DNA of 64,000 nt, taken from Magnaporthiopsis rhizophila (taxonomy: Eukaryota; Ascomycota; Sordariomycetes; Magnaporthales; Magnaporthaceae). The translations under genes were made by a program, and so were the position numbers. The stretch covers positions 1 through 64,000 of the forward strand of contig PYSS01000008.1 of the NCBI GenBank assembly GCA_003049465.1, in the 5' to 3' direction. Below, in pieces: positions 1 to 11,955 of the stretch (position 1 is its first letter; every line of letters begins with the position of its first letter). A model generated the notes under the pieces. The model saw only the letters and a list, made by a program, of their open reading frames with translations. It was not told the DNA's origin and ran no database searches.

Positions 1-1726
1 TTTTTTTTTTTTTTTTTTCGTTTCCTCTCCCCAGCATTTGCCGATCAGTGGCAGTCAACAACGAAGGCCGCCCCTGTTCGGACGCGCCGTTTCTGCCGTC
101 CTATTCCCCACTTCGGCCAAGCCTGAAACAGAGCAAGTCGTGACGAGTGCCCGCCCCTATTCCCGGAGCAGGCGCTAGACTCGCAATCGCCGGTGACAGC
201 TGCCAAATTGGACCAAAGACCCTTGCTCGGCGGCTCGCGGACTTTTAGAGGGGTCACGCTGACTCGCCCACCTCGGCATTGCAGTGCCACCCCGCGGCGG
301 CGTTTGAGACGGGGTTTTATCGACGTCACCAAGCCCTTAACCAGAGCAGAGAAAGACGCGGAAAATAATGCCTCCATTCCAACCCCTCGGGCGCCGCGGG
401 ATTCGGGAGGTGGGGGTTGGAGAGAGTGTCTCAGGCTCGACGAGTGGGCGAAGCAGGGCGCTTCCATCTAAATGAAAGGACTGGACAGGAGAAAAAGGAG
501 AAAGGAGACGCCTGGACGCGAGACCACGACCAGGAACCCCAGCTCTCTCCTCTCTCTTTCTCTAAGCGCCGTAGCCGCAATGCAGGATGGAGAGTGATGG
601 AAGCCCTCAACGCTGTTCAACGAGCAGAGCAGAGGAGGAGGAGAACCCCGGTGGAAGGTGGGCTGAGGTTGGATGCGATCCATAAGCTTGGGGCGCTCAA
701 AATCTTCCGAGCGATGTCGATGCAACCTAGCGGCAAGCCTCCCGCAAATGCCAAGACACATCTTCGATCTGTTGGCGGCTGCGTTGCTCGTCGCAGCGCC
801 AATTCCTTCCCTCCGCGTGGCGGCCCGCGGATCTGCGTGTTTACGCCGATCTCATAGCCGAGCCTCCACATTCCCGCCTGGGCAGCATGGCCGCGAAGAC
901 AAGGCCGGGCCTTGTGGCCTCTTTGTTTCGGATCGGAGTTTCATGCCAAGGATTGTGGTTCCCTAATCCGGACTGCCCACGCCAGGCCAGCGCCTCGCCA
1001 TTGGACGACAGCTTCTGGAGCCAGAGGGGCCGCCGGGGTGGGCCGTCTCGGCGAAAGGTCGGCAGGTAGGCAGCCTCTGGACTTGAAGGCTCCAGGCTGG
1101 TGCAGAATCCATCCAGGTAGGCGGTAGGTATTCCCTTGAGCAGGATCCGCATAAAACGTCGAAAAAGAAGTGGCCCATCTGTTTCGGCCCAGTCGCCCAA
1201 GTCGGCATTCTGGCTGTCGGCGGGATACTTGGTAGTTGCCTGGACGGCATGTGGAATCATCCCCGTCTTCGGGGCTCCGTCACGAAAGGGGAGAGCGGGC
1301 AAGCAAAACACATCGACAGGCCAGGACAGGGCAGGGCGGCACGCCAGCCATGTAACCCCGCCAAAGGAGGCCGGCAGATAGTCGCCTTCTGCCGACGAGA
1401 CCAAGAGTCCGGGCGAGATATATAAACCAGCGTTTGGCCAAAGACTTTGCCAAGATTTCTCTTCTCATCATCAGGCCAGCGGCTAACAGGACACATCATC
1501 TTCTTTGCATCTTCCATTCTTTTACCAATATACCCGTTTATATCTGCGACCGGTTGACTCGGCCTGCCTTTTTTGAACGTTTACCCCCAACATCGCTGGT
1601 CGTCCTATATTCAAAGCAAGCCTTTGAGCCACATCATCTCATCAAAGACCAGACGCGTCATCCGAGCACGGTCTCTAAAAAACCACCACCCTCTTTATTT
1701 TCAGGCAACTCTCCAGTCATATCAAC
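1..1726. other. Upstream intergenic region
   Basis: The window opens with an 18-base T run. The rest is GC-rich DNA in which reading frames overlap on both strands with no recognisable domain, signal peptide or splice pattern. I see no gene before 1727. The last 300 bp hold the likely promoter and leader of the Egh16-like gene. Confidence 0.5.
1419..1426 (+). promoter_or_regulatory. Candidate TATA box of the Egh16-like gene
   Basis: TATATAAA stands about 300 bp before the ATG at 1727, followed by a pyrimidine-rich leader. Position and motif fit a fungal core promoter with a long 5' UTR. No transcript evidence is available. Confidence 0.4.
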
Positions 1727-2722
1727 ATGTTCGCCAAGGTTATCCTCTTTGCCCTCGCGGCCTCTCCCCTCGTCACCGCCCACGGCAAGCCGACTGTGAT
1801 CACTGGCAACCTCGGCGGCAACGGTACCGCGCTGGGTAACCAGGGCGGCATCATCCCCGGCGAGGGCCCCAACCGCAAGACGGAGCCCGACACGACCGTC
1901 TTCAAGAAGGTCAACGGCAAGGTCGTTCTGCAGACGAATGACATGGGCCGCACCCAGGGCAAGGGCCCCAACAAGATGAGCATGATCAAGGAAGCCATGG
2001 CCTTGTCCGGCAACACTCTTCCCCAGGTCTCTTCTACGGGTGGTACCATTGAGGGAACCTACCATATCGTGACTGACGATGTTCGTGCCTCTCTCATTTC
2101 ACTTGCTGTCCCCTTTGCAGTTTTATAATCACGCATCTACTCTACTTGACAGTTGCTCATTGCTAACGTTCCTTTGTTCCCCAACCAACAGGGCGCCGGC
2201 CCGATCAGGGCCTGCATCGACTCGACCGCGACTGGCAACTTCAAGGACTGCACCGAGCTCAAGGCCCTGACCCAAGTGCCCGGCAACGGCGGCCGCATCA
2301 AGGCGCCCAGGAAGAACAAGAACAAGCGCGACAGCATGATCGCCGAGCTCTGGGAGCGCGGCCTCGAGGCCCTGCACGAGCGCGGCATCATCAAGCGCGC
2401 CGCCAAGAACGTGAACACGGACCACCCCATGAAGTTCTCGGTCCCCGACGGCACCACCTGCAGCGGCACCGTCAACGGCATGCAGAACGTCTGCCTGGTC
2501 AAGATCGCCAACCCCAACGGCGCCGGCCCCTTTGGCGGCATCATGCCCATCCAGATCCCCGGCAACGCCACCGCGAACCCGGGCACCGGCGCCACCACCC
2601 CCGCGGCCCCGGCCACCGGCGGCGGCGGCGCCGCCAAGGCCGCTGCCAACAACGGCAACAACAAGAACAAGAACAAGAACAAGAACAACAACCGCCGCCG
2701 CGCCGTCGAGTTTTCGGCCTAG
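1727..2722 (+). CDS. Egh16/GAS1-like secreted protein
   Basis: Two exons, 1727-2080 and 2192-2722, give 294 aa. The 111-bp intron starts GTTCGT, has a TGCTAAC branch site at 2161-2167 and ends CAG, joining in phase 0. Residues 1-18 form a signal peptide ending LVTAHG. The body matches the Egh16-like family (first known from powdery mildew and from the appressorium proteins GAS1/GAS2): an N-terminal NGTALGNQGG segment, GNTLPQVSSTGG, GAGPIRACIDSTATG just after the intron, GTTCSGTVNG, and GAGPFGGIMPIQ near the end. Members are secreted or surface proteins expressed during host or substrate contact; the molecular activity is unknown. The C-terminus carries an odd low-complexity tail, Ala/Gly/Pro-rich and then alternating Lys-Asn ending in Arg residues. 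It converges on the xylanase gene. The name reflects family membership; virulence is not implied. Confidence 0.88.
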
Positions 2723-3386
2723 ATGGCCCACACCACAACTCCCTCCATCCTTGTTGGCGCCACCCATCCAGTGTCGTCTTGACTTCCCCGCCCCACCTCC
2801 GTCTCCCTTTTGGCCACGGGCTGGCGAGGAGGCTGTGGCGGGTGAGATGGTGATGGCTTGATCCCCCTCGCAGAGTTGACCCGGCTGGAGATGTTTGGGG
2901 AGAGAGAGGGGAAAAAAAAAAAAGAGATGGCATGCTGCGACATGGGTGACGAAAATCCGCTGGTTCACGGGTGATGTGAACGTTTCAACTGTATATATTT
3001 CATACCTGATGCATTGAATGAAGATGTGATGCCAACCCCCCACTTGCGTTCCTCTTGAAGCCTCTGACCGCGAAGCGACATGCCATGGCCGGGAGGTGAG
3101 CAAACAGCCAGCAAAGACTGGAGTGAAATCACCCATCCATTCACAAAACTCCAACTTTCTCACACTAAATGATTCCAAACCCGCAGAAAATGTATTTATA
3201 TTCAACGGTATGTAAACTTAACACCTGAGCTAAGAATAAGGCTGTAAAACAAAGATAGGTATATTTTAAGTACATGACTTTTCCATCCTCTCAGCACCCG
3301 CCGGCCCTCTTTACCAGATCTTAGACGCCGGACATCCAGGACCGAGAGCCTACACGCTCCCAAACCCCTCCATTTCGGGCCGGCTC
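2723..3386. other. Convergent 3' intergenic spacer
   Basis: This lies between the stops of the Egh16-like gene (+) and the xylanase gene (-). It is relatively AT-rich, with an A12-type run near 2912, and should contain both 3' UTRs and polyadenylation signals. No coding feature was seen. Confidence 0.5.
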
Positions 3387-4893
3387 CTAAAGGCACTGGT
3401 AGTAGTAGTCGTTGATCCTCGTGCAGCTCCACGGGCTGACGCACACGGTGCCGCCGTTCCAGTCCCGTCCGCCGCACTGGTCCCACCGTTTCTGCGTCCC
3501 GCCCGAGGGGGGCTGCGTCGGCGTCGGCGTCGACGTCGTTTGGCCCCGGTCCGTGGTGGTGGTGGGCTGCGGGTTGGGGGCGCCCGTGGCCGCGGCGGCG
3601 AGCAGGCTCGAGACCGAGGTCCAGGCGGGCTTGCGGTTGAAGTTGGAGTCGTACAGCAGCGCGTCGCCGGTTCCAGGGAACGTTCCGGGGATCCATCTGT
3701 TTTTGGGATTGAGGAGGAGAGGTCAGTCGGGAATCGACGAACGTGCCGGCGACCACCACCACAAGACAAGTGAGGCATCTGAAAAGGAACGTACGAGTAC
3801 TTGTCCGTAAAGCCCCAGATTGTGATGCCAACGCAGCCCTTAACGTCGAGGCACGAACCAACGACGTTTGCGAAATCGTCGCCCTGGCGCTGGAGGGCCG
3901 CTGTCGATGCAGGCAGGCTCGAGTGGCGGATGTCGAGCTCCGTGTACGCGACCTCGACGTTCATCGAGGTAAAACGCCGCAGGACCGTGGCCAGGTTGGC
4001 GCGGCTTGGGGTCGAGCCGACGATCAGGTGGCCCTGGAAGCCGACGCCGTCGATGGGCGCGCCGGCCTGCTGGATGATCTGCACGGCCTGGACGACGCGG
4101 TTCGTCTTTGCGCCATTGTACTCGAGATTGTAGTCGTTGTAGTACCTGCGGGGGAGGACGCAAGACAGGACCGTCAGTCGGTGTTCTGTTTGCACCAGAT
4201 GTGAGGAACAGGGCAAGGAGTAAATGCACTTACAGCTTGGTGTTCGGGTCAGCAGCCCTCGCGATCCGGAAGGACAATGGGAGGAAGTCTGTTCCAAAAA
4301 CTCTGTAGAAGACGCTGGTCCGCCACTCTCCGTTGTCGTCCACCGCCTCGTTGACCACGTCCCATGCATAGCACTTGCCCTTGTAGTGGCCCATGACGTT
4401 GTTGATGTGCGTCTCAATGACGGATTGCAGGGACTGCCGGGTCCAGGACCCCGACTCCACTGTCGTCGCTGCTGTCAGCACTCACTGTCCTCTCGAAGAT
4501 ATGTCTATTCATGTATCGTAGCCGTGGCGCCGGATAGGTAGGTAGGGACTCACCCCAGTTGGGTAGCTGACTGTGCCAGACCAGCGTGTGGCAACGGAGG
4601 ATTTGGCCGTTCTGGGCCGCCAGGTTCGCCGAAATATCGCCCGAAGAGTAGTCGAACTGCCCCCTCGTCCTCTGGATCGCCTCCCACTTCATCCCATTCT
4701 CCGGCACCAGCTGTCCAATCTCGGCCTTGTTGTTGACGATGTTCATGTAGGGCGAGTCTCGGCCGACTGTACCCTCACCCACGGCGGTACCGAAGTACAT
4801 CAAGCCCGCATTCTGGGCCAATGTGTTTAGTTGACCCGAGACCGCGGGAGCCAGAACACCCAAGGCGGCGGCTAGCGCAGCGTAGGCGTGCAT
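3387..4893 (-). CDS. GH10 endo-1,4-beta-xylanase with C-terminal CBM1
   Basis: Four exons on the minus strand, 4893-4554, 4459-4234, 4145-3795 and 3696-3387, give 408 aa. The introns are 94, 88 and 98 bp, all GT-AG. Residues 1-20 are a signal peptide ending VSGQ. The GH10 barrel follows: GLMYFGTAVGEG, ENGMKWEA, CHTLVWHSQLPNW, then WDVVNEA holding the acid/base Glu and TELDIRH holding the nucleophile Glu, and WGFTDKYSWIPG near the barrel end. A Thr/Pro-rich linker leads to a fungal type-1 cellulose-binding module (WDQCGGRDWNGGTVC ... YYYQCL, four Cys) at the extreme C-terminus. The enzyme should be secreted and cut internal xylan bonds while docked on cellulose. Codon-level continuity across all introns and the complete CBM1 argue for a functional gene. 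Confidence 0.96.
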
Positions 4894-4992
4894 GGTAGGT
4901 GAAACTGCTCTTGATGCAGGCTACCGGGTGGTTGCAGTTTGGGGTTGCGCCACTGGCTCAGCTTCTCTGTGGCGCGGGATTACGCCGGGTTC

Positions 4993-5094
4993 CTAGCCTT
5001 GGCGATGGCGAGGGAGATGAACGAAGCACATGGAAGAGCATCTCTGGCTTTTATATCCCCTGAGACGGCCAGACTAGGCGGGGTGAACGTGGGG
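4993..5094 (-). promoter_or_regulatory. Xylanase promoter: TATA box, candidate XlnR and CreA sites
   Basis: Reading the minus strand, TATAAAAG lies at 5055-5048, about 155 bp before the ATG. A GGCTAG hexamer (XlnR/XYR1-type GGCTAR) lies at 4998-4993. Upstream of the TATA box are GCGGGG (5078-5083) and GTGGGG (5089-5094), which match the CreA/CRE1 consensus SYGGRG. This suggests xylan induction and glucose repression. The sites are short and occur by chance in GC-rich DNA. Confidence 0.4.
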
Positions 5095-6873
5095 ATGGTG
5101 CCATTCTTGACGTGCTGGCAAGCGGCTCGCAGTCCAAGATCCCCCGGATCCAACAGGACCATCTCCGTCATGGCGACCACGAGGCTCCACGCCCATCCTA
5201 GCATCGGGCACCACCCACTCGCGAGCCCGGGCCGACGCCGGCATCAGTTGGGGGACGCCACGGCTTCGGCACCACCTTTCTGAAGGCCGAGGCTTGGCGA
5301 GCGTGATGTTCGGAAGGAGGTGCTGCGGAGGCTCAGAAGAGGCAGGCGAAGGGCGTTTCGCTCAGGTGCAGATAGGACAATTTAGAACTTAGATCCCTCC
5401 TGACCCCCGAACCTGGTGGGTGCTTCGTTGGGGAAATGGAAATTCTTGGCGCGTGACAGCCAACGACCTTCCCGTACCGCCTCGGCCCTGGTCGTCTGCT
5501 CGGGGGTTTTCCACCAATGCACCTCCACTGCTTCTCCAAATCTCTTGGGGTCGCACGACTACCCAGCGAAAAGCTCGGCTCGGCTCCCGAGCAGAGCCTT
5601 GAAAATCGCGCGCCTAGCCGGAGCGCTGCTCCGGTAACTTCATCTCGACGGCCGGAAAGAGCGGAGCGGAAGGTATCCCGCCGCGGTTGCTTCCCCAAGA
5701 GGCCAAGCGGCTTGAAGAAACCCTGCAAGTGGAGGTCGGAGCTAAGCGGGCTCGGCCGTGAGCCTCCACGTGGGAAGGGACATTGCGATGACCTCGGTTA
5801 GTCGGGGAGCGAGCCTGTATGGCGGTTGCCGATAGTGGATGGTGATACCAAATGGGGTGGTGACAGTGCCTGCGCTGAGATTGGAAGCACTTTACATTTC
5901 AGGGCGTGTCGTGCGGGGGTTTTCTCGCCGTGGGGTACAAGACCACCCTGGTCCTGAGGCTCAAATTGGCTTGGGGATTCCAACTCGGTGACAGCACCGG
6001 AGCACGTGATGTGCTCGTACAACACCGAGGGACGTCATCGGGAGCCCGACACAGTGGAACAGGTAACATGACTGAATCAACATGCAAGCTGCAACTCGGA
6101 CAGCCCAAGAGTCTCACAATTGGGCCTCGGAACAAATAACTAGGTAACTACCTAGTAAAAAGGACGAAGCCGGACCGGTCGATTGGTGTAAAGTCCGACA
6201 CAGGTTCATGCAACTTGTATTGCGCACAAATTGTTCGTCGACTCGAGCTATCCAACTGGTGACGGATAAAAAACTGTCAGCAGGCCGGACAATCGGCTTC
6301 GTGCCTTGGACAGACCCCTGCCGGCGGGGCCACTGACTGTGGCGAGCATGCCGTCTCGCGGGGCGATAGACCTCAAGGCTTGAGAAGAACAACCTTTGCG
6401 GAGCCCCGGCGAGCGCATCCCAGAAAGCGCACGAAGCATGGAGCACGCTGTCTCCAAGAAAAGAGCCGCCTGCCTACCTATATGTAAGCTCTTATATCTA
6501 GGCATGTATTTGTATTTGTTCAGCCCTTGGACGCCCGCGGTTGAAATCCCCGAGCAATGATGGACAAAGGCACGCCGATCATTGCGTAGCATATCGAGGC
6601 GTTGGAATGCGCTGCAAGATGGATATAATTTAGGGTGCATTTATGAGAACACAACGGTCCAGAACAATAGCGGTCGCTAGAAAGAGACGTGGGTTCCAGA
6701 TATACGAGAGGCCACCCGTCTCTATCCTGGCTGCAACCCGTATCAACTGATATGAACCGCCGTGGACTCCGAGCGCGACAGAGCCGCGGACTGCAAGGCA
6801 TGCCGAGCGGGTTGGCAAGTGAACAGCCAAACACCAGCAACAAGCTGGCCGCGCCGCGCCTTGGTAGCAAGAG

Positions 6874-6921
<48 letters not shown>

Positions 6922-8383
6922 NAAAAAAAAAAAGCAAAAAGCTGGAACGAGTTTGGCGCATTTGGAACATGACGCTGACTCGCTCGCTGATGCGGAGGTT
7001 CGCGTCATGCAGGGGCCTGCCCTGGCGGCAGTTGAGGGACAGGGACAGGCGAGCCAAGATCAAGGGGTGGCCGAAGAACGGGTTCGAATCGACCGCCCAC
7101 TTTCGGGAAGCCAAGGCGCCCCGCAGTTTCCTATTCCCCTTCTTCTCTCTCTCTCTTTTGGCCTCTTTTTTCCAAAAAAGAACACTCCCCGCGCTCTCTC
7201 GGAGAGATTCTGATACGCGCTACAGGCTCAGGGAAGCCGGAGCTATACCAATTCGTCAAACATAGACCGGCCAAGCCAGACACAGTTCTATATCGAGCTC
7301 CGGTCGATATTCATCCTTTATCCCCGTTATGCTTATCTCGGGTTCCTGTTGTTGATCCGGACGAGCGCGCTCGAAAAAGGTCCACATCCGCGGTCATCAT
7401 TATTAGCACCCACTCGCGGGCTCGGCCGCCGCCCTCCCGGGCACAGGTAAATCCTTCGTTTAAGTCGAAGCCGTAAGTATTTCCCCATGAGGGTACATGA
7501 ACATGATCGGGTGCATTGGCGCCCTGGCTATTTCACCCGCCTCTCTGGGTTGGCGACACACTTCCTACCAGAAACGCCTTCGCCGCCTGGTTGCTTTGGA
7601 ATAAGTGGTACAGCGCATGGTATATACAAGGTGCGCCGGCAAACGTGATTGCGATGCCTGCCTAGACTGCTATACATAGATTTTATGCCGCCAAGTTTCG
7701 TCAGATCCGTCGTCGTTTCCGGCCTCGTCAATATTGGGGCCATCTGACCTTTGCGCGACGATCAACCGTTCTAGGAAAGCATTGAGGAGCCGCGCGCATG
7801 GAACGGCAAGCTAGATGTCATCATGCGTTTGAAAATGCTCTCTTACGGTTCAAGGGGCTTTCCATGGCTGGTCGAGGTGCCATCCGACCATGCACGTGAT
7901 TCGCACTTTCAGACGGCCACCCACCCATCCAACCCAGACACCAAAGAGGTCTCGCAACAGGGACCCCCGGCCAGTGACCCATTACTCGCTTACCCCGATC
8001 GCCTCAGGTCTAGGTGCTCCCATCTGTTGCCTCCATCTAGGTTTGACAAGGCGTTAAAGGGGTGGTGGCATTTAAACTACGTGTATGGTGAGATGAAGCC
8101 GTTTCCAGAAAACCCCGGATTCGTCCGGCACCAGGCTGCCCTGCGTCATTTAAAAAGAACGACCAGGGCAGGCGCACAAAGAAACCGAAACGCCCGCGTG
8201 TCTGGCTTCTCTCCCCCGACGGCGTCCCGGTCGACATGAGTCCTCGATAGCGCTACCTAACCTGCCTTCAGAGATATCGGGTGTCGTGCATGGTGTGGTG
8301 GGGCTCGGGCTCGACTTTGATCCTGAGGAGAAAAAAAAACACCAGCCAGCGTGTGTGTGCCGCAGGAAAGGCCGCAGCGCGCC
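5095..8383. other. 3.3-kb intergenic region
   Basis: This spacer separates the divergent xylanase and PTH11-like genes. It contains no protein or RNA that I can recognise. It includes a 43-base A run at 6876-6918 followed by an ambiguous base (N at 6922). The rest is GC-rich with no long conserved frame. Confidence 0.45.
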
Positions 8384-10071
8384 ATGGAGTACGACCGTTC
8401 CAAGAACCCCGAGCTCTTCTCGCCGGAATCGAGAAGAAACGAAATAATCGCCGTTAATGTCACGCTGCTCGCGTTCACGACCGTCATCGTCGCTCTGCGC
8501 TTCTACACGCGCACCGTGGTCCTACACGCCCTCGGGCTGGACGACTGGCTCGTCCTCCTGTCTCTGCTCATCTTTGCCGCCTTGGTCGGCAGCGAGTTTG
8601 TCCGTACGTGCTGCACCGCTCAATGTGACAGGTACCTACTTCTATCGGTTACTTCCAGTCTCCTCTCTAGTAGGCTGGTCCTCCGTGCTGACTACCTAGG
8701 CGGTCTCTCTCGCAGTCGAAAGCAAAGGTCTCGGCCGTCACATTGGGACCCTGCAGCAGCCCGGTGGCTTCAAGGAGTATCTCAGGGTGCGTTCATGGCT
8801 GACCTCCTGGCTGATCCAAAAGTCGCCCACCCGCTCAACCGCTAATCTTGAGCGCTGCCAGGCCTTCTTCGTCAGCATCCAACTTTACAATGCCGCCATC
8901 GCGACTGTCAAGTTTGCCTTCCTCGCCCAGTACTACCGCATCATGACCGTCAGAAGGATGAGGTTGGCCGTGCTCGTCGTGACGGGGATCGTGGGCGCTT
9001 GGTCCCTGTCGCAGATGGTAATAAGCTTGGTGACTTGCGCTCCCATCTCTGGGTTCTGGGACCCAACCCCGGACACCGTCTGTCTTCCTGAGCTGCCAAT
9101 ATGTGAGCCGGCCCCTCCATACCTGACTCTATCGTCGGTTGCTAGTCGTCCTGACGTTCATTATACAGGGTATACCAACGCCGTCGGTAACATCATTGCC
9201 GACACCATGATCATCGTGCTTCCTCTGCCCATGATCAGAAACCTCAACTTGCCTCGCACGCAAAAGCTGGTGCTGGCGGGAATATTCTGCCTTGGAATTT
9301 TGTAAGAAAGACCCAGCCGGCACCTAGGCACATTGCCCAAGCTAACCGCCGTTTTCTGGCCATTCAGCACCTGCGGTATCAGCGCGAGCCGCATTCGATT
9401 CCTTGGCACGCCCGTGGACACCACCTGGGATAACCTGGACGCCGAGGTATGTGGCAAGAGAAGGACAAAGAAACGCTCATGAATTCGATTTTACTAACTA
9501 TGCTATCTCTGTCTCGCAGTTCTGGTCCCTTGCTGAAGTCTGCAGCGGCATCGTCTGCGCCGTGCTGCCCACCCTGCGGCCCTTGGCCGGCCGGTGCTTT
9601 CCCAGGTACTTTGGATCGCGCAGCAACCGCTCCTACTTCCTCAGTCGGGGCAACGGGGCGACCTGGCAGCAAAAGTCCTTTAGCGGGGATAAAGGAGGAG
9701 GAGGAAGCGGCGGGCTAAAGTCGCGCAAAATGGAGGTGGACGACGAGGAGATGATGCGGCCGCCCACAAACGACAAGTCGGAGCAGAGCAGCACGTACGA
9801 GACCCGGGACGACGACGAGTTCGCCGAGATGCACGGCCTGCCCGTGCCCATCCACTCGCCCGCGTACCCGAGCGCCGTCTACTCCAAGGCCACGACTACA
9901 ATGGTTGTGGGCGGTGGTGGTGCTGGTGGCCGTGGTAATATTGATGAACGAGCTCCTTCCACCTCGCTCAAGGCGCCACCGCGCACAAGCCTTACTGGCT
10001 CGACGAGCACGCCGCTGCAGATTGCAGTGAGGCGAGATATCGTCGTTGAGGAGCACCCTCGACCTATATGA
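8384..10071 (+). CDS. PTH11-like fungal rhodopsin-type 7-TM protein
   Basis: Six exons, 8384-8603, 8716-8786, 8862-9102, 9169-9301, 9368-9446 and 9520-10071, give 431 aa. All introns are GT-AG and the phases close exactly. The N-terminal half has seven predicted membrane spans: a first helix around VNVTLLAFTTVIVALRF, the family-typical RFYTR and LDDWLV junction, then GRHIGTL, QLYNAAIATVKFAFLAQYYRI, FWDPTPDTVC, ADTMIIVLPLPMI, and a last helix after KLVLAGIFCLGIF ending at SGIVCAVLPTLRPL. This is the fungal rhodopsin-domain (PTH11/SAT4-like integral membrane) family, thought to act as surface receptors. The cytoplasmic tail is long, charged and low in complexity (Gly, Asp/Glu, Ser/Thr), as is common for these proteins. 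It has no CFEM domain. The ligand cannot be inferred. Confidence 0.9.
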
Positions 10072-10458
10072 TTTTAAATCCGATTTTTGGAATCATTTCT
10101 GTGCATTCTGTGATTTTGCCAAATTGCGATTCTCGACTATGTCGTTCACGTTCTTGCGTGCTTGTGTCACAAGATGCAAACCTGAGGTTGTTTTGGAGGA
10201 CCAGCGGCCAGCCCCTGATAGAGGAGCATATTTCATCCTTTGGTTCCTAGGTTCGCTTTGACGACGAGTTTATACCTGGGCAAGCTCCCTGTCCCGAGTA
10301 AACATCAAGCTGGAGGCTACCAGGAGTAGATAGTCCCACGGGAATGTTCCCTGTCCCTTAGCCGGATTCGCCCCCTTGATTTCATCACTGGATCCTTTTC
10401 TCGCTGTCTTCAGCACTCCCCTGATCACCGCCTCATATGTGCCTTGATCCCTTGCGCC
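10072..10458. other. Convergent 3' spacer
   Basis: About 390 bp between the ends of the PTH11-like gene (+) and the DJ-1/PfpI gene (-). No coding or RNA feature was seen. Confidence 0.5.
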
Positions 10459-11341
10459 TTAGATCCTGAATTTCTCCATGTCGTAGTTGTAGTGCTGGTC
10501 AAAGCTGCGCCCGGGCTGGAACTCGATCCCGTAAAGGCCAATGGCATTGACGAGCTTAGGGTCCCAATGCTTCAAGCAGTAGTCGGCGATCATATCAAGA
10601 CCTGGGAGGAGGAGGTATCCCATGCAGGATGCGCGGTTAGCAAACCCTTAAAAAAAAAAAAAAGTAGCAGTAGATCCTCCAAATGACCACTCACCAGCTC
10701 CAGCACCACCGGACGTCCACAGTTCGCCCTTGCCCTCGCCCTCGCCCTCGAACGGCTTCGCATCCACAACCCAGCGCAGATCCTCCCACTGAGCGGCGGG
10801 GTGCAGCTGACGAGCCAGCGGCAGGGCCATGCGGTTCGTGGTGACGCGCTTCCCGGTCAGGTCGACGGCGTCGGCGAGCCACAGTGCGCCCGTGCACGTC
10901 GTCATCCACACCCTGGTGCGCGGCCAGGCCTCGCGCATGAAGACGGTGGCGGCCTCGGGCCGCACGTCGGGGGTGTTGCCGCCGACGAGCACGAGGTCCA
11001 GGTCGCGCGGGCAGTCGTCGTAGGTCACGTTGGGCATGTACCGGAACTGCGCCGTCAGCTCCGTCGGCTCGAGCCGGGACGCCATGTAGAAGACCTGCAG
11101 CTGGTCGATGCCGAGCGGGAGCAGCGACCGCACCGACGCGTCCAGCTCGGCCACTAAGTTGATGTACTCCTTGGACAGGTTGCCGAAGATGTCGATGCCG
11201 ACGATATCGGAGAGTTGGACGCTGCCGATGGGGTTAGTGCATCGGCCTTCCTATTCTCCTATGTATGCAATGGTCGGGGGGTGCTTTGCACCTTTCAAGC
11301 ATCACGCCTATGCGGTAGGGTTTCGAAGACGTGGCAGCCAT
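10459..11341 (-). CDS. DJ-1/PfpI family protein
   Basis: Three exons on the minus strand, 11341-11292, 11221-10695 and 10601-10459, give 239 aa. The first intron (70 bp) has a CACTAAC branch site, and the second (93 bp) contains a T13 tract. The start ATG lies in a short 50-nt exon (KPYRIGVML) that supplies the first beta strand of the flavodoxin-like DJ-1 fold. The core contains LSDIVGIDIFGN, DLVLVGG and TTCTGALWLADA, where the Cys is the usual nucleophile at the elbow, followed by KRVTTNR. This is the GATase1-like DJ-1/PfpI superfamily; fungal members include glyoxalase-III-like chaperones and isonitrile-hydratase-like enzymes, and I cannot choose between them. The DIFGN segment resembles the latter group. 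A Gly/Glu-rich insertion (EGEGEGKGE) precedes the second intron. Confidence 0.85.
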
Positions 11342-11955
11342 GTTCAATGGGGTATGGGATACACAGGATGGCGGAATGGTGAGAGAAGGTGGTCCAGCGC
11401 GGTTGATTGTAAGTTGATTCAGTGTGTAGTCTCTGAGATGGAGAGCTGGGCCGCGTTATATGCATGGCCAACTCTCCAAGGCTGGCGCATCTTGGGCGCA
11501 AATCACCACTCCGTGAGACTTCGGTGGGAGTAGCGCGATTCGGTGTTGGTGGCTTGCCAAGAAGCCCATGCCGCCAGCATTGAACACCCGCGCCTGCAGC
11601 CAATGGCGCCGTGGGGACGACTAGCGCCTCGCTAGTCAGCTGAAGCCTCCGACCTGCATCGGACGTGGGGCCGCGTCCATGGAGCAGGCACATTCCCATG
11701 GGCACGTGGGAGGCTACTTGGAGAACTAGAGCAGGTAAAGACAGGGAGCGCAAAGCATTGCAAGGGCACGCTATATCAAGTCAAATCCTTCATTAGGACA
11801 GATGACCCAGACTGTTCAACAAAAGTAAAATTAAGCTCTGTCCATACCTAACACATTACCACATTATACACTATTGGGGAATTATATATCGCAAACCTTC
11901 ATTCGCCCCTCCGCCCAGCAACACTACAATATCGTACAAACATGACGGACCCCTT
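11342..11955. other. Intergenic region upstream of the DJ-1/PfpI gene
   Basis: This is 614 bp between the DJ-1/PfpI start and the tyrosinase stop, both on the minus strand. It should hold the DJ-1 promoter and the tyrosinase 3' UTR. The half nearest the tyrosinase is AT-richer. No gene was seen. Confidence 0.45.

Noticed and set aside
841..1404. 187-aa minus-strand frame
   Set aside because: No recognisable motif or splice signals, and several overlapping frames occur in the same GC-rich stretch.
2129..3205. 358-aa minus-strand frame
   Set aside because: It is the antisense shadow of the GC-rich second exon of the Egh16-like gene; its Gly/Val/Ala composition mirrors the sense codons.
7010..7100. 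Possible tRNA (a GGTTCGAATC box near 7080)
   Set aside because: No matching acceptor, D-arm or anticodon stem could be drawn around the B-box-like sequence.
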